From the NCBI RefSeq assembly GCF_027943255.1, contig NC_072896.1, positions 2,418,001-2,482,000 on the forward strand: 64,000 nt of DNA. Reading direction: 5' to 3'. The notes below the pieces were generated by a model. The model did no database searches, had not been told where the DNA came from, and was given only the letters and a program-made list of their open reading frames with translations. Made by a program: the position numbers and the translations under genes. The DNA is from Anastrepha obliqua. Taxonomy: Eukaryota; Arthropoda; Insecta; Diptera; Tephritidae. Of the stretch, positions 23,749 through 35,446 are shown in pieces. The stretch's first letter is position 1; each line of letters opens with the position of its first letter.

Positions 23749-23860
23749 GACAGTCGGTTCTACGTTTCCGGAACGATCTGAATTTATATCCGGCCACTCC
23801 AGCAGCATTCCCCGTACATGTATTTGGAATGTTTATACTGCTACCACAACAACACCAACG
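23749..23860 (+). repeat. hairpin repeat with (CAA)n tail, copy A
   Basis: GACAGTCGGTTCTACGTTTC, CCGGAACGATCTGAATTTAT, CCAGCAGCATTCCCCGTACA, GGAATGTTTATACTGCTACC, then CAACAACACCAACG. The AAGGACTGTC block has been lost. Confidence 0.85.
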
Positions 23861-23900
23861 GCTCTCGCTGCATTCATCATTTTTTTCCTATAACTAGTAA

Positions 23901-25195
23901 TACGAGGGGTGCCTTTTATATTTCGGGATTTGGCAACCCTGGTGTTGCAATCTGGCAACTGACAGCTGTATCGCAAAGTTTGACATTTTTTGGCTTTTAC
24001 GTACTCAGAACGTTTTGAAATACCAGCGCTATTTGTGTTGTTTACAGTAACTTAACATCTCATCTCGGTCCAAAAATGGAATTAAATCGTGAACATTTTC
24101 GTGCGATTATTTTTTACAACTTTCGACGTGGATTAACTCAGCAACATTGCATGGATGAACTTAATTCATTTTTTGGCGATGAAGCTCCATCAAGGACCAG
24201 TGTTTATCGATGGTATGGTGAATTCAATCGTGGTCGTCGTTCACTCCAAGACGAATTTCGTGTAGGTCGTCCAAAATCAGTTGTTGTTCCGAAAACCATT
24301 GATGCTGTGCGCAAACTGATATTGCAAGGTCGTCATGTGACCTATCGGGAGATTGAGACAATCTTAGGCATTAGTGGGACCAGCATACATTCAATATTGC
24401 ATAAACATTTGACTGTCAAAAAAATTTGTTCGCGTTGGATCCCACACAATTTGTCAATCGCTCAAAAAAAGGCTCGTGTCGATTGGTCGAAGGAAATGCT
24501 CAAAAAATACAATCGCGGCGCTTCGAAACACGTCTATGACATCGTGACAGGTGATGAATCATGGATTTACGCGTATGAGGCCGAAAGTAAACAGCAGTCG
24601 ACTGTATGGGTGTTTCAAGATGAACCAAATCCAACAAAAGTTGTTCGCGAACGAAGCACTTCCAAGCAAATGGTCGCCTGTTTTTTCGGAAAAACTGGAC
24701 ATGTCGCAATCGTATCACTAGAACAACGCAGAACAGTAAATTCTGAGTGGTACACAACCATTTGTTTGCCAGTTGTCTTCCAAGAAATTAGGAAAACCAA
24801 TCGCCAAAGACGGATCACTCTTCACCAGGATAATGTGAGCTCTCACACATCGGCTCAAACAACTGCATTTTTGGACACCCAAAACATCGAATTAATGGGT
24901 CATCCGCCGTATAGTCCTGACTTGGCACCGAATGACTTCTTTTTATTCCCGTACGTAAAAAACAAACTGAGAGGTCAACGTTTTTCGGCACTTGAAGAAG
25001 CGGTTGCGGCATTCAGAATGCATGTTTTGGAGGTACCTCATTCAGAGTGGCAAAAGTGCTTCGACAATTGGTTCAAACGCATGCAAAAGTGTATAGATCT
25101 TCATGGAGAATATTTTGAAAAACAATAAAGTGATTTTCGATGATTAAAATTTGTTTTTGTTCTCTAATCCCGACATATAAAAGGCACCCCTCGTA
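23901..25195 (+). mobile_element. mariner element, structurally complete
   Basis: Left end TACGAGGGGTGCCTTTTATA and, reversed, right end identical for the first 21 bases, then TTCGGGAT versus GTCGGGAT: about 29 bp with one mismatch. TA is present at both ends. Length is 1295 bp with the TA dinucleotides, normal for mariner. It encodes a single uninterrupted transposase. The low divergence of its ends and open frame suggest recent insertion. Confidence 0.95.
24076..25128 (+). CDS. mariner transposase, intact DD34D
   Basis: A 350-residue transposase that binds the terminal repeats and cuts and pastes the element into TA sites; it would act in the nucleus. The start is the first ATG of the frame, 155 bases inside the left repeat. 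The paired helix-turn-helix region covers about residues 1-115 (including RTSVYRWYGEFNRG and YREIETILGISGTS). The linker WIPHNLS is followed by the catalytic domain. Asp160 (TGDESW), Asp252 (HQDN) and Asp287 (YSPDLAPND) give the 34-residue spacing of mariner. The end (HGEYFEKQ) is the family's usual one. Length and motifs are complete, so activity is possible, though substitutions elsewhere could still inactivate it. Related proteins are often annotated as SETMAR-like. Confidence 0.95.
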   Translation: MELNREHFRAIIFYNFRRGLTQQHCMDELNSFFGDEAPSRTSVYRWYGEFNRGRRSLQDEFRVGRPKSVVVPKTIDAVRKLILQGRHVTYREIETILGISGTSIHSILHKHLTVKKICSRWIPHNLSIAQKKARVDWSKEMLKKYNRGASKHVYDIVTGDESWIYAYEAESKQQSTVWVFQDEPNPTKVVRERSTSKQMVACFFGKTGHVAIVSLEQRRTVNSEWYTTICLPVVFQEIRKTNRQRRITLHQDNVSSHTSAQTTAFLDTQNIELMGHPPYSPDLAPNDFFLFPYVKNKLRGQRFSALEEAVAAFRMHVLEVPHSEWQKCFDNWFKRMQKCIDLHGEYFEKQ

Positions 25196-25215
25196 CGAAG
25201 TTCCTCCTGCCATCA

Positions 25216-25773
25216 AACAAACAGTCGGCACACTCGCATATCGGCACTGTTGACAATTATGATTTCGAGGTTATAAGAGACTTCGTTTACTTAGGAAGCA
25301 GCATTAAAACCGATAAAAATGTCAGCCTTGAAATCCAACGGAGAATCTCTCTTGCCAACAAGTTCTACTTTGCACTGAGTAGACAATTGAGTAGTAAAGT
25401 CCTCTCTCGACGAACAAAACTAACATTATATAAGGCTCTCATCATGTCCGCCATAATGTATGGTGCAGAAGCTTGGACGAAGACAACGTTCGCTGAGGCG
25501 TCCCTTGGAGTGTTTGAAAGAAAGACTATTGGGAAGATTTTTGGACCTTTAGACGTGAGTATCGTAGGTGAAGGAACAATGAGCTTTACGACGACAATGG
25601 ATGCAAATACTCCGACTCTGAAAGTATTCGATGCGGTACCAGCTGGTGGTAGGAAAGGAAAAGAAAGGCTCTCTCTGCGTTGGAAAGATCAGGTTGGTGT
25701 GTCCAACTGGCGCCGGTTAGCATTCGGCCAAAAGGCGAAAGCGGTTATCGCGCCAATCAAGAAGAACAAGTGA
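25216..25773 (+). mobile_element. RTE-like LINE C-terminal fragment
   Basis: A continuous frame from about 25250 reads DNYDFEVIRDFVYLGSSIKT, RISLANKFYFALSRQLSS, LYKALIMSAIMYGAEAW, FERKTIGKIFGPLDV and LRWKDQVGVSNWRRLA, ending in TGA at 25773. This is the thumb and C-terminal region of RTE-like endonuclease/reverse transcriptase proteins. Endonuclease and RT core are absent. The middle portion is shortened relative to the family. Confidence 0.8.
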
Positions 25774-27029
25774 TACGTACCAGGCTAAGTCTTGAACTGA
25801 TAGACCTTCCAAGAGGATGTATGGGCCTAAAGGTAGCTATTGCATTACTTATCCAAGACAACAACGCCTTCTTGCCTATGTTTGGTTATAAAATTATCTT
25901 ATAATACTTAACTTATATAATATTTGCCTTGAGTCGCTAAAATACAACACATTTCCTGAATAAGAAGTAACGAACGAACCCTAATTGCAACAAAATAATG
26001 TTGCAAAGTTATTAACCTTTTAAGTGGCATACCACGCATCGAACCGCATATGAAACCCTTTAATTATCATCACAGTTTTCCCATAAGTTATCTTAAGAGC
26101 TTATCCAAGTACAAAACTTTAACTGGAAAGTGCATAGGTGCAGAAGATAATAAGAGCACAAGCATACGAGTATGTGCGCTTAGAGATGTCCTGAGCATAC
26201 TCAAACTTATGTGTTCAGCTACATGCCACAAATAATGAAGAAACAAATAGTAGTTAAACTAGGAAAAACATTCCCAACTCTAATTAAAAAGTTGAGACAA
26301 ATTTACTACACTCAACGCGATCTCAACAGCAACAGCAAATGGCGGCGACGACGACAACAGCGATACAAACAAGCAAATAAAATGTCGTACAGGAAAAACC
26401 AAGTAACAAGAGTGAAAAGGCAAGAGGATGGAGAAACGCATGGACATAATTATGGCCAACACATGGGAAATGCCACGACGAGAACATATCTAATAAACGT
26501 TAAAATATTACGCAATAACGTACGCAACCAAACATACGGAAACCAAAATGGAACTGAATCGAAATTGGTGGACATGCGAGCGCACACATACATGCATGTA
26601 TATGCATATCTGTGAGAATATGTTTGAGGGTATGTGTGTGCGAGTCCCTTTAGTAGTCAATGTAGGCCCAGATAAAAGGTAGTTCTGCACGGGTTATTCG
26701 CTAACTGTATTCGAACTGCGAAATTGATGAAGCGTGTCGCAGTTCACAATAAGCTTTGGCTGTTCGTGCAGTGATTTACGGTTCCGAGTATTTAAAGAAC
26801 CGGCTCCGGTTCCCAAAAAAGCGTAACAGAAACAGATAAACCTATGAAATAGTCAAACAAAGGATTATAACAACTTTTTAATATACAAAACTTATTATAT
26901 ATTTTTTTTATATTATTGTTATGAGCACCCAAATTTATTGAGGAAGCTGGGCTCAGAGAAATACTTTGCATCCATGAAAAGGCACATTAGATCTTTCAGG
27001 TCATTTAAACAAAGTGACAAAGTGAAAAT
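25774..27029. other. intergenic, no gene seen
   Basis: Noncoding by eye. The frame at 26211-26615 is rich in Lys, Asn and Arg from A-rich sequence and has no family likeness. Confidence 0.5.
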
Positions 27030-27378
27030 ATAACTATTGGACAGTACATTCTCGAAGGAGTAAAGAATTTCAGGTACCTGCGGGTACTACTAAATAATTA
27101 CAATAGTGTTCAGGACTGCATTCATCGTCTTGTTGCAGCAAACGAAACTTTCTACGCCAACCTGAAACTACTAAAACCAGACTACTCTCGCGCAGCTATA
27201 AATAGAATATTTGCAGAACAATAAAAAAGCCATGTAAAAGAAAGCCCAGGAAACGTTGGCCGGCAACGTCATCAAAGATATCAAGAAACTGAAAATACAT
27301 AACTGGAAGTCTGCTACCTTGAAAAGTGTAATTAGGAGAAGGCTAGTTAATGAAGCTAAAGCGCACCCCGAGCTGTAA
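27030..27378 (+). mobile_element. LINE C-terminal fragment (RTE/CR1-like)
   Basis: GVKNFRYLRVLLNNYNSVQD and CIHRLVAANETFYANLKLL represent the RT thumb (usually FKYLGVLL). After a stop the C-terminal part follows: PRKRWPATSS and VIKDIKKLKIHNWKSATLKS, ending AKAHPEL and TAA at 27376. It resembles the fragment at 13270 in type. Confidence 0.65.
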
Positions 27379-28062
27379 CGCTCCTTGATGATGATGATGC
27401 TTCCAGGCTACTCCGTGCCTTTGAAACAAGTTTACCAGCTCTTAAAAATTCTCTTTCGCTGGGAACGGAAGGAGCGCACTATGATAATTTTTTTTCTAGT
27501 GTGCCAAATAGTCCACATGCCTACTTATGGGATCTTCATCAAAATATTGACGAATTTCTTTGCTTCAGTTAGTATCTTCCTCGCCTCGCCGTTTTCAGTT
27601 CCTGAGACTTATTTTTCATTTGTACTTGTCTTGTAAGGCCCGCACCGGCCGGTTCAATAAAGAATCCGGCTCTCTGACCGAGATAGAGCTGAGAGCGAAC
27701 TGGTACTGGTTCGAAATGGATGACTGATATACCCATCGCGAGACTTTCCAACTTACTGCAGGGATGTTACTTTAAAGTAGTTGCTAGCCGTAACTAACTG
27801 GCACTCAGTCAGATAATTATGTGTACTTGTATATATATACACATACATACATATAGTACGTATGCCGTATGTGTATAAACAACTCACAACTACATATGAA
27901 CTTTCATTCAGGCCATCACATGTGTAGACAGATGAACAGCTCAGCAAGCATGCGCTATAATTAAGTTGAAATTAACGTAAAAATGTTTTCCACTTTAACG
28001 GGCAATGGGCGGAAAAATGTATCCGATGGCAGAGTTCAGAGAGCCAGTCACTTAACTATGCA
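27379..28062. other. intergenic, no gene seen
   Basis: Short GAT and TA/CA microsatellites near 27388 and 27830. Nothing else is supported. Confidence 0.5.
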
Positions 28063-28134
28063 AAGGGTGTTTTTTTTTACTTTTGGAGCTTTCGACAGAG
28101 ATATCTAATACATAATTTTGACATTTCTTTCGAG

Positions 28135-28305
28135 TACAGTGAAACCTATCTTGGGCGAACACTCACCGTCAGTCAGCTTTTGTCAGTTCAAGAGAGGGGT
28201 CCACTCAAAAGAGAAGTTACCACCGATACATAAGATTTGTTATAAATGTCCGCTCAAGGAATGTGTCCATCTAATAGAGGTATCATTAGCAGAGGTTACA
28301 CTGTA
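28135..28305. mobile_element. pogo/Tigger-like MITE
   Basis: TACAGTGAAACCTATCTTGG at the left and, reversed, TACAGTGTAACCTCTGCTAA at the right. CAGTGnAACCTC ends with TA flanks are typical of pogo/Tigger elements. It is 171 bp and noncoding, so non-autonomous. It lies inside the element at 28063-28926. Confidence 0.65.
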
Positions 28306-28455
28306 TACTATGTATAAACAAAGGCTTCAACTGAAGCTCCATACCACGCGTTACCGTTTTCTGCGCTTTATTCGGCTATAACATTTGTTAGCACCCAAGT
28401 AAAGTTTATAGATCAAAATCCAGATTTACAAAGCATTTCGGCCGATTGGGTATGG

Positions 28456-28858
28456 GAATAAGTCAAATTATCGTATTTGAAATGAGAGCAATCCACAAGA
28501 CACTCTGACGACCTCATTGCGCTACGAAGAAGATGCCACTTGGTGTAGTTTACAAGCTGGGGACATTAATGCTCTCTACTTTTCCAACGCCGAAGATGGT
28601 GTCAACGTTACCGTCAATGATGAATGTTACAGGCAAAGAACGCATGTCTGGTTGGTTTCTCAGGTTATTGGTTCAATTAATTGGCTGCCTAAACCCTGCG
28701 GCTTGACTTTTTTTGGACTACTTTCTGTGGTAGTACGTCAAGTTACTAAACTCTCTGATAAACCAGCAGCGATAAGCGACTTGGAAACCATCATAAAAGC
28801 CAATTTAGCAGTACAAGACCAGTTATGCCGTGATCGCCATCAGAAACAGTTCAGGTAG
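28456..28858 (+). pseudogene. DUF4817-type transposase relic
   Basis: GYGNKSNYRI then a TGA (normally Trp), NESNPQ, LRYEEDATWCSLQAGD, LYFSNAEDGVNVTVNDECYR, then after a deletion GSINWLPKPCGLTFFGLLSV and KPAAISDLETI. These align with [33 protein letters not shown] and NWPPRSCDLTPLDYFLWG in order. The third Asp has been lost (TFFG for LDYF). Inactive. Confidence 0.65.
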
Positions 28859-28926
28859 CCGAATGCTCATACGACTCAATGATGTGTAATGTTAAAGAAA
28901 ATTTTTTAACTCTAAAAAAACACCCG

Positions 28927-30371
28927 TTAGTTAGTAATACGAGTACTATCCTCAAACACTAGCGGTTTGTAAATTTCGAACGAAAAAAATTATGCGAATA
29001 ACAGTGAATATTAAGTTGTTCGGAAGTTTAGTGAAGCCTGAAAATTGAGATGGCAGCGGATTCGAATTCGATGTTCATGTATATATGTAAGTATGTGTGT
29101 AGAAGCACGGCGGGTAAGTAAGCTTAAGTTCATATATGCATATATACATACGTGCGATTGTGTATTTTTGGATGTGAACTTGGATATTTGAATCAACTGA
29201 CCATTTGCCAGTTGACATTGTATTTGCCAAGTAAAAAGTTCTGAAAATTCCTCGCTTTATTTCGAGCATTAAACTCAAATATTTGGGACTCTCCGATTTG
29301 TTATAGATAATAAATATACGCCTTTTTCATTAACTTTGTTCCTCTTAAAAAAACCTGACTAACTGATTTTCACAGGCCACTCATGAGAGCAGTTTTGTTG
29401 TACAATCAGAAACATTTTGGCAATGCTTTAAAAGGTGATAATCACTTAGAGCTTAGGGAATGCAAGGAACGTGATAGGATATCCCATCCATGCTTTAGGC
29501 GGCTCTGGCATGCCACTAAATATGTGTGTACAGTCAGATGTTACCTTGAAGGAACACAACACCCTTCCTATTTTATAACTCTGGCCACTTCTGGTATATC
29601 ACCTGGAATAATTTTGCCAGCTGTTAACAGTAGAACTCCGAATTCAATTGTTTAACCGATGAGCTCAGCAAGTGCATAATTCTCTGCCAATCCCAGGCAT
29701 CCCTCTTCGTTAATCCAGGCATGACGATCGTTTGAGCCGACTCACAGCGATTTGACCAGATTTTTTCACTATTGTATGCGAATATTTTTCGTCGTGGATT
29801 GTCGACGGCTTCAATTATGGGTCGACTACTTTATATTTTTGCAGAGAATAGAAGAGTTTCTTCTTAAAACCAGTCTAATGCAAACAGCTTGAAATTGGCT
29901 TTATGATCATCTTCGGCTTCTGAACAATAGGATAAGTGCTTAAATTACTTACCATTCCGAATTTACAATTTGACAATTGGCCTACCAGGGCACTCCTCAA
30001 CTTCGATCTCCAAATTGTCACTATCCCCTCGTTGTTGTTCAATTTTTTGTGTCACCTCCATCTTGTGTTTTATTTAGGAGAATTGAAGAATCTCTATAGC
30101 AAATTACTTATGGCCTAACCTATGGACCTCTGCGAAGTTTGCAAACTATAAAATCCTAGGTTTGATAGGAAAAAAAGTATAATTTTAAAGATTAACATAT
30201 TTATATTATACTAAGGCTCATCATTTGGCACAGATGACGCTCCTACTTCGTACAAAAGAGCTAAAACCGTGCAAAACTCCATGTGTCACTGAATGTCACC
30301 TGATAAACCGAAATTTTTATGGTCACACAGATAGAATTATTCAACCTTTCAATTTCTCATGAGTGAGTGAC
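28927..30371. other. intergenic, no gene seen
   Basis: No convincing coding region or repeat. The 90-codon frame at 29383 shows no family likeness. Confidence 0.5.
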
Positions 30372-30662
30372 TTAAGGCCGCCGGCTAGTGGTTGCGTGAC
30401 TACCATTCGGAATTCACAGAGAGGACGTAAGCTCGAATCTCGGTGAAACACCAAAATTAAGAAAAACATTTTTCTAATAGCGGTCGCCCCTCGGCAGGCA
30501 ATGGAAAACCTCCGAGTGTATTTCTGCCATGAAAAAGCTCCTCATAAAAATATCTGCCGTTCGGAGTCGGCTTAAAACTGTTGGTCCCTTCATTTGTGCA
30601 ACAACATCAAGACGCACACCACAAATAGGAGGAGGAGCTCGGCCAAACACCCAAAAAGGGTC

Positions 30663-30690
<28 letters not shown>
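30372..30690 (+). repeat. tRNA-derived SINE, near full length
   Basis: GCCGGCTAGTGGTTGCGTGA, CTACCATTCGGAATTCACAG, CTCGAATCTCGGTGAAACAC, TAATAGCGGTCGCCCCTCGG, ATGAAAAAGCTCCTCATAAA, GGAGGAGGAGCTCGGCCAAA, TCAATT and a (TA)n tail of about 26 bases. The best reference copy for body and tail. Confidence 0.88.
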
Positions 30691-30693
<3 letters not shown>

Positions 30694-33539
30694 TTAGTGA
30701 CTTAAGGATTGGAATAGATGACTGTCTTCTTCTAGAACTCGCCGTAGGTATTCACAATAACCAATATGAAAGTATATATACGGACTTTCCATAACTTCCT
30801 ATTCCATTCACACTAATTTAGAACAGGAATAAACTCGGTATAAGAAAACCTACTCGTATCACACCGTTTTATAAGATTAGGAGTTTCATTTCAAAAAATT
30901 TGATAAACTGGTGCAATGAAACCAAACAACCAAACTAGGACATTTCCCGCACCCAAGGGCAATTAAAGTAATGTTTGCATCCCACTGTAACCACTGTTCG
31001 AAATGTGCGAAAGATAATGCGGGCTTGTGCCCGAAGTAGTGGTTCAACTTATTTATCGTTCAATACAGACCACTGTGCCGCACTCCGCCAAGCCGAATTG
31101 GCACTATGCATCTGGTGAAAGAACCATTGCAACTTATTGCCGCATTACACAAACATTCCCCTCGTCAGTTCAATTCTCATTTGGTTTAAGCGTTGCACTT
31201 CCTTCTTTTGATTGCAGGGCCTTTACAAATGTTGTGGTACAACCATAAAATTGCAATTTACCGACAGTTTATGGCCAAAAAAGAAAATTCCACAACACTA
31301 CAAACAGTAAAAACATGTGTAAATATGCATATATCTGTGCGTATATAAAGATTTGCGTGTATGTATGTGTGTGTATAAACGAAAAGCATTCAACCCGTCA
31401 TCGGTTTAAAAAGTTTATAAAACTACAACTAGCAAGTGAGCAACAAGCATGGGCACACGGTTTGTCGCAAAGCCCAGTCCCCACTGGACGCATCAACTTT
31501 GCCGTCATCTTCGTCACCTTCAACCCTTAACTCAACTCACTTTTTGTCGCCAACATTAAAAATGATTAATGTCTTAATTAGATTTACAGTAGTGACATTT
31601 TAATTATGGTGAGAAAAACAAGTGGCAACAGCTGAGTGGCGACGCTGATCCTGTCATGCACTGTCTGTCCGCCAACAAAGTTACTAACACAGCTGCAATT
31701 CGCATGTTTTATTTTAATGATTTCAATATAGAGATGTCTGCAACTTGTGTCTTATTTTCCACTCACAGTTTTATGTGGCTCAGACATAGCACTTAAGAAT
31801 TAACCTACAACTACATACAGAGATGCGTAGGTATATTGACATCCATGAGGATATTTTCACTTCAGAGATAATTAATAATATTTTGCTTGTAGTTGCAAGG
31901 AAATCGAAGCGAATTTATGGTTTTCAGAAAATTCATATGACAGAATCACTGACACAATCGTCCGCACAGTTTTTTATTGCGAACAGCCAACCGTTAAAGA
32001 AGCTGCTACTGAAAGCAATTTAATCGAAACTTAGTTTTGCGATCAGATGACACATTCAAAAACGTTACGGGGCATAAAAAGCGAAATTTACTATGTTCAC
32101 TAAGTTTGAGAGGAGAAAAGTTAACCACAATAAGGGAGTTTTCAAAAAATGTAAGCAAGATTTTGACTCAAGTATCCTATTGCAATACCCTGTCTGCAGT
32201 AAAATGAAAGGTGACTGATTATCTTGGCCAATTGAAACTATGAAGATTCTTCACCTTTTTCTTAGTAAAGTATTAATTTTAATTAAGCGCGTCAGTCGTG
32301 TTTCCTCAAACTTTTTGCTAAGTAAGGTCAACTCCTTTTCAATACAGTGGGGGTCTTTTATGTTCTCTACCATCACAAACATTAAGAGCATCGAATATTT
32401 TCTGGACCGAAAGTTTTGGATCCATTAGTACGACCTAGCCAGTGGAGCCACTGGCTGTTATGTACACAGACTCGGTTTCTAGGGAAGGGAAGCGAAAGGG
32501 TATTTTAATAATATTTATTTCCGTGACTCTCAGTAGCCACTTACTCCACAGAAATTAGCTGTAATACTTAAAAATCCTCTGACTTAAGTAAATATAAACA
32601 TGCTCGGGACGAATGCTGTATTATTTAAAAAAAAATTGTGAGCTTGCAAAAGGAAAGCAAAAGAAAATGTTGTTTACTATTTTCACTGTTATCAGCTATC
32701 AGTTTTTGTTTTGGTTAGCAACTGAAAAATCACTTTTTTAGCAGTTCTGAATAAGGTGATGGCACTTGAACATATATTTCATTTTTGTAAAACGTGATTT
32801 TTAATGTAGATATTTCCATGAGAATGTAAGCCACTCAATCAAGACACTCAATCGCAAAATAAGCCACTCTGGTGCAAACACCGTAAATTAATTCGCCTTG
32901 GTTCTGATTTTACGTTTCATCAGGCATTGAGAAAATGCGTGATGTGATAGGTAAAAGGATAAGCGATACGATTTGAAAGTGATACGAGTCTTGTCCGCGG
33001 TGCATACCAGGGGAATACGTCGCACGATTCGAATTGCAATGCGTTGGCGACACAGACACCTTCCATGGCTATTTAATACTACGAGCTACTCTAATGAAAA
33101 CGTAGTAGTAAAATCAAATAAAAAATAGCTAATTATAAGAAACGTTAGAAAGAAAAAGTACAGTTTGATGGTTGTTTCTTATGAACTCTCTTTAAATCCA
33201 GGAACATTTAAAGAAATATGCCGAATAAGTTCGTATAGATTTCATTTGCTAGAGCAATTTGTCACACCTACTTTGCAGAAGCTGGACACGAAATTTTGAA
33301 TCGCAGTTTGAGCTGCCGAGAGGTTCCTTATTTGAACAAGCACTTTCTAAAAGCCTAAATATTTTGCTAATGACAACGGAGAAACAACTACTGCACTACT
33401 TTGCATGAGTACGAAATGAATAATTACACTGTACCCGAATTTAAATTTTGTTTAGCTTTTATATTTGATTTTGATACACTGGAGCCTTCGTGCTCCGTGT
33501 AGTCACATTGGCTCAAAATTCGTCGACAAATTTCAGTTT
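30691..33539. other. intergenic, no gene seen
   Basis: Long noncoding stretch with short TATG/GT microsatellites near 31330-31375. Frames of 60-73 codons show no family likeness. Confidence 0.5.
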
Positions 33540-33760
33540 AATTGAACTTTAATTTTCACTTTAACTTGAAGTTTATTATCCTAAAATTTAATGGACTATA
33601 AAACTGCATACCCATTTTTTTTAATTCTGATTCAAAAGTTGGAAATTTCGATGAAGATTCCTCAAACTCTTCAAAAATTTTATAAAAAGTTTAAATCTCT
33701 TTTTTAATGACATTTGCTGTAGAATAAACTACATTTTTATAAAAAAAAAATTTTAATTAC
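33540..33760 (-). repeat. AT-rich dispersed repeat, copy 3
   Basis: GGACTATAAAACTGCATACC, TTAATTCTGATTCAAAAGTT, GGAAATTTCGATGAAGATTC, same order as at 7640-7760. It lies directly beyond the end of the RTE-like LINE at 33808, as copy 2 lies beyond the LINE tail at 7862. Confidence 0.55.
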
Positions 33761-33807
33761 AAAAAAAAGGAAAAATAGTCAGAAAATGGTTGTACCATAG
33801 TTTTTCG

Positions 33808-34245
33808 TCAAGTGTATAAAAATGTTCTTCTTCTTCTTGATTGGCTGGACAACCGCCTAAGCGATTTGACCGAGTTTAACAAAGCGCGCCAATCGTTTCT
33901 TTCACGTGCTAACCGGCACCAGTTGGACACTCCAAGTGAAGCCAATTCCTTCTCACCTAACCTTTCGAGCGCAAAGCGGTCTTCCTCTCGATCAGCTGGT
34001 ACTGCTTCGATTACTTTTAGAGTCGGAGCGTTTTGTATCCATTCGAACGACGTAACCCAGCCAACGAAGGCGCTGGATTTTTGTTCTCCGTTGCTTACGT
34101 CGTAAAGCTCATACAGTCCATTGTTCCATCTCCAACGATACTTGCCGTCTCCCACGTGCAAAGGTCCAAAAATCTTGCACAGAATTTTTCTCTCAAGAGT
34201 CGCCTCGTCATAATAAATATTGCACAACAAATTAAATAAAATCAT
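33808..34245 (-). mobile_element. RTE-like LINE C-terminal fragment
   Basis: One open frame of 145 codons: LERKILCKIFGPLHVGDGKY, NNGLYELYDVSNGEQKSSAF, then FEWIQNAPTLKVIEAVPADR and LASLGVSNWCRLARERNDWR, ALLNSVKS, the usual end of RTE-like proteins. It belongs to the same family as 25216-25773 but keeps different parts. Upstream RT and endonuclease are missing. The far 3' side merges with the AT-rich repeat. Confidence 0.78.
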
Positions 34246-35400
34246 ATCTCCTCAATTGAATAGCAATCGTAGTGAGTTTCGCTCCATCAGCATTGCCGCA
34301 AGTGAGCATAATTAGCAATCAAGTTTGAATTTCCTGAGTTTCCCTTTCATTAAGCAGCTCCAAATATTTACCTTAATGCTCTACGTGTGTTTTGAAATGC
34401 TGATATTCATTAGTGGCATGCGAGTTATGAGAAACGTGCTAAAAATGCACGATTATTTACGAGTACAAATGCTCACCCACACAAATACACAGGCAAATAC
34501 ACTCAAGAATGCGTATTAACACAATTCATCACACATACACACAAACACGAGTATATATGTGTTTTGCGATACACTTAAATAGCCGCAACTGGAATTCAGT
34601 AAATTGCCTGCATATTCTTGCTCCGCCCACACCGATCATCCCGCCCAGGAAAATCGTAAATTACGTACGAAAACAATTGAATGAAGTGATTAATTGTCAA
34701 ACGGTTCATTAGTTCACAGGCAGTCAAGCATTTTGAGATTTTGGTATGTGGAATGCCGAGAAGAAAAGATGAAAAATAAAAAAATTGAAAAACTATAGAA
34801 CATTGCAGAAATTCTTTCGTGAATTACAAAAGTGTTGTCCATCAAAGGCTGGAATAGTGTGTGGCCATGCATTTGAAAGAGTAAAGCTATGCTTCTGCCT
34901 CCTTTGGGCGGAATGAAAAGGGAAAGGGCGTTGCGGTGTAATTGCAAAAAGCTTAGAAACACTTTTAAGGGGTAACTCTCAATAATGAATGAGAGATATT
35001 CATGTAATGTGTTCCTGTTTTTTTTTGTATTTTGTAATTGCATGCAAAAACAAGAGGTTATCAACACGACTGCTTCTAATAGGCTTTTTTAAGATTAAAA
35101 AAAAAATGTTTGGAAAAAAGATAAGATTATCACTTACAGATAAAATTATATGTTCTTAATATATTTAGATTAAAATGGATTGCGAAAAAAGATTTTTTTT
35201 ACTCATTTCTCAAGTTTGGATACATCAGAAAAAAATTATAGATAAAAATGAAAAAGTCCTCCAATAGATATAAAAGTTATTCGCATAAGTTAGAATAAAA
35301 TTGCTAATTTTTGCAATGACCATAATTAAGTGAAGTTTAAGTGGCCACTTGCCAACACAGAATGAATGTTTGTGTTTTGGTTTCTTAGTAACAAACTAAA
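34246..35400. other. intergenic, no gene seen
   Basis: A+T-rich; nothing supported. The 117-codon minus frame at 34714 has no family likeness. Confidence 0.5.
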
Positions 35401-35446
35401 AGGTCTTTCAAAAGTGACGCCTACATGTCAGTAGTGAATAATTCTT
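35401..35446. repeat. solitary mariner-type terminal repeat
   Basis: AGGTCTTTCAAAAGTGACGC then CTACATGTCAGTAGTGAATA matches the right end of the element at 4237-5370 (reversed: GGGTCTTTCAAAAATGACGC, AGATGTAGTAAATA). No partner end or transposase was found nearby. Confidence 0.5.

Larger units (their letters stand above)
28063..28926 (+). mobile_element. decayed mariner-family element with GGGTGTTTTTTT ends
   Basis: Left end AGGGTGTTTTTTTTTACTTT and, reversed, right end CGGGTGTTTTTTTAGAGTTA are short matching inverted ends. The inside holds a DUF4817-type transposase relic and a nested MITE. The HTH half of the gene is missing. Confidence 0.65.

Noticed and set aside
34714..35067. 117-codon minus frame
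   Set aside because: Phe/Ser-rich translation of AT-rich DNA; no motif.
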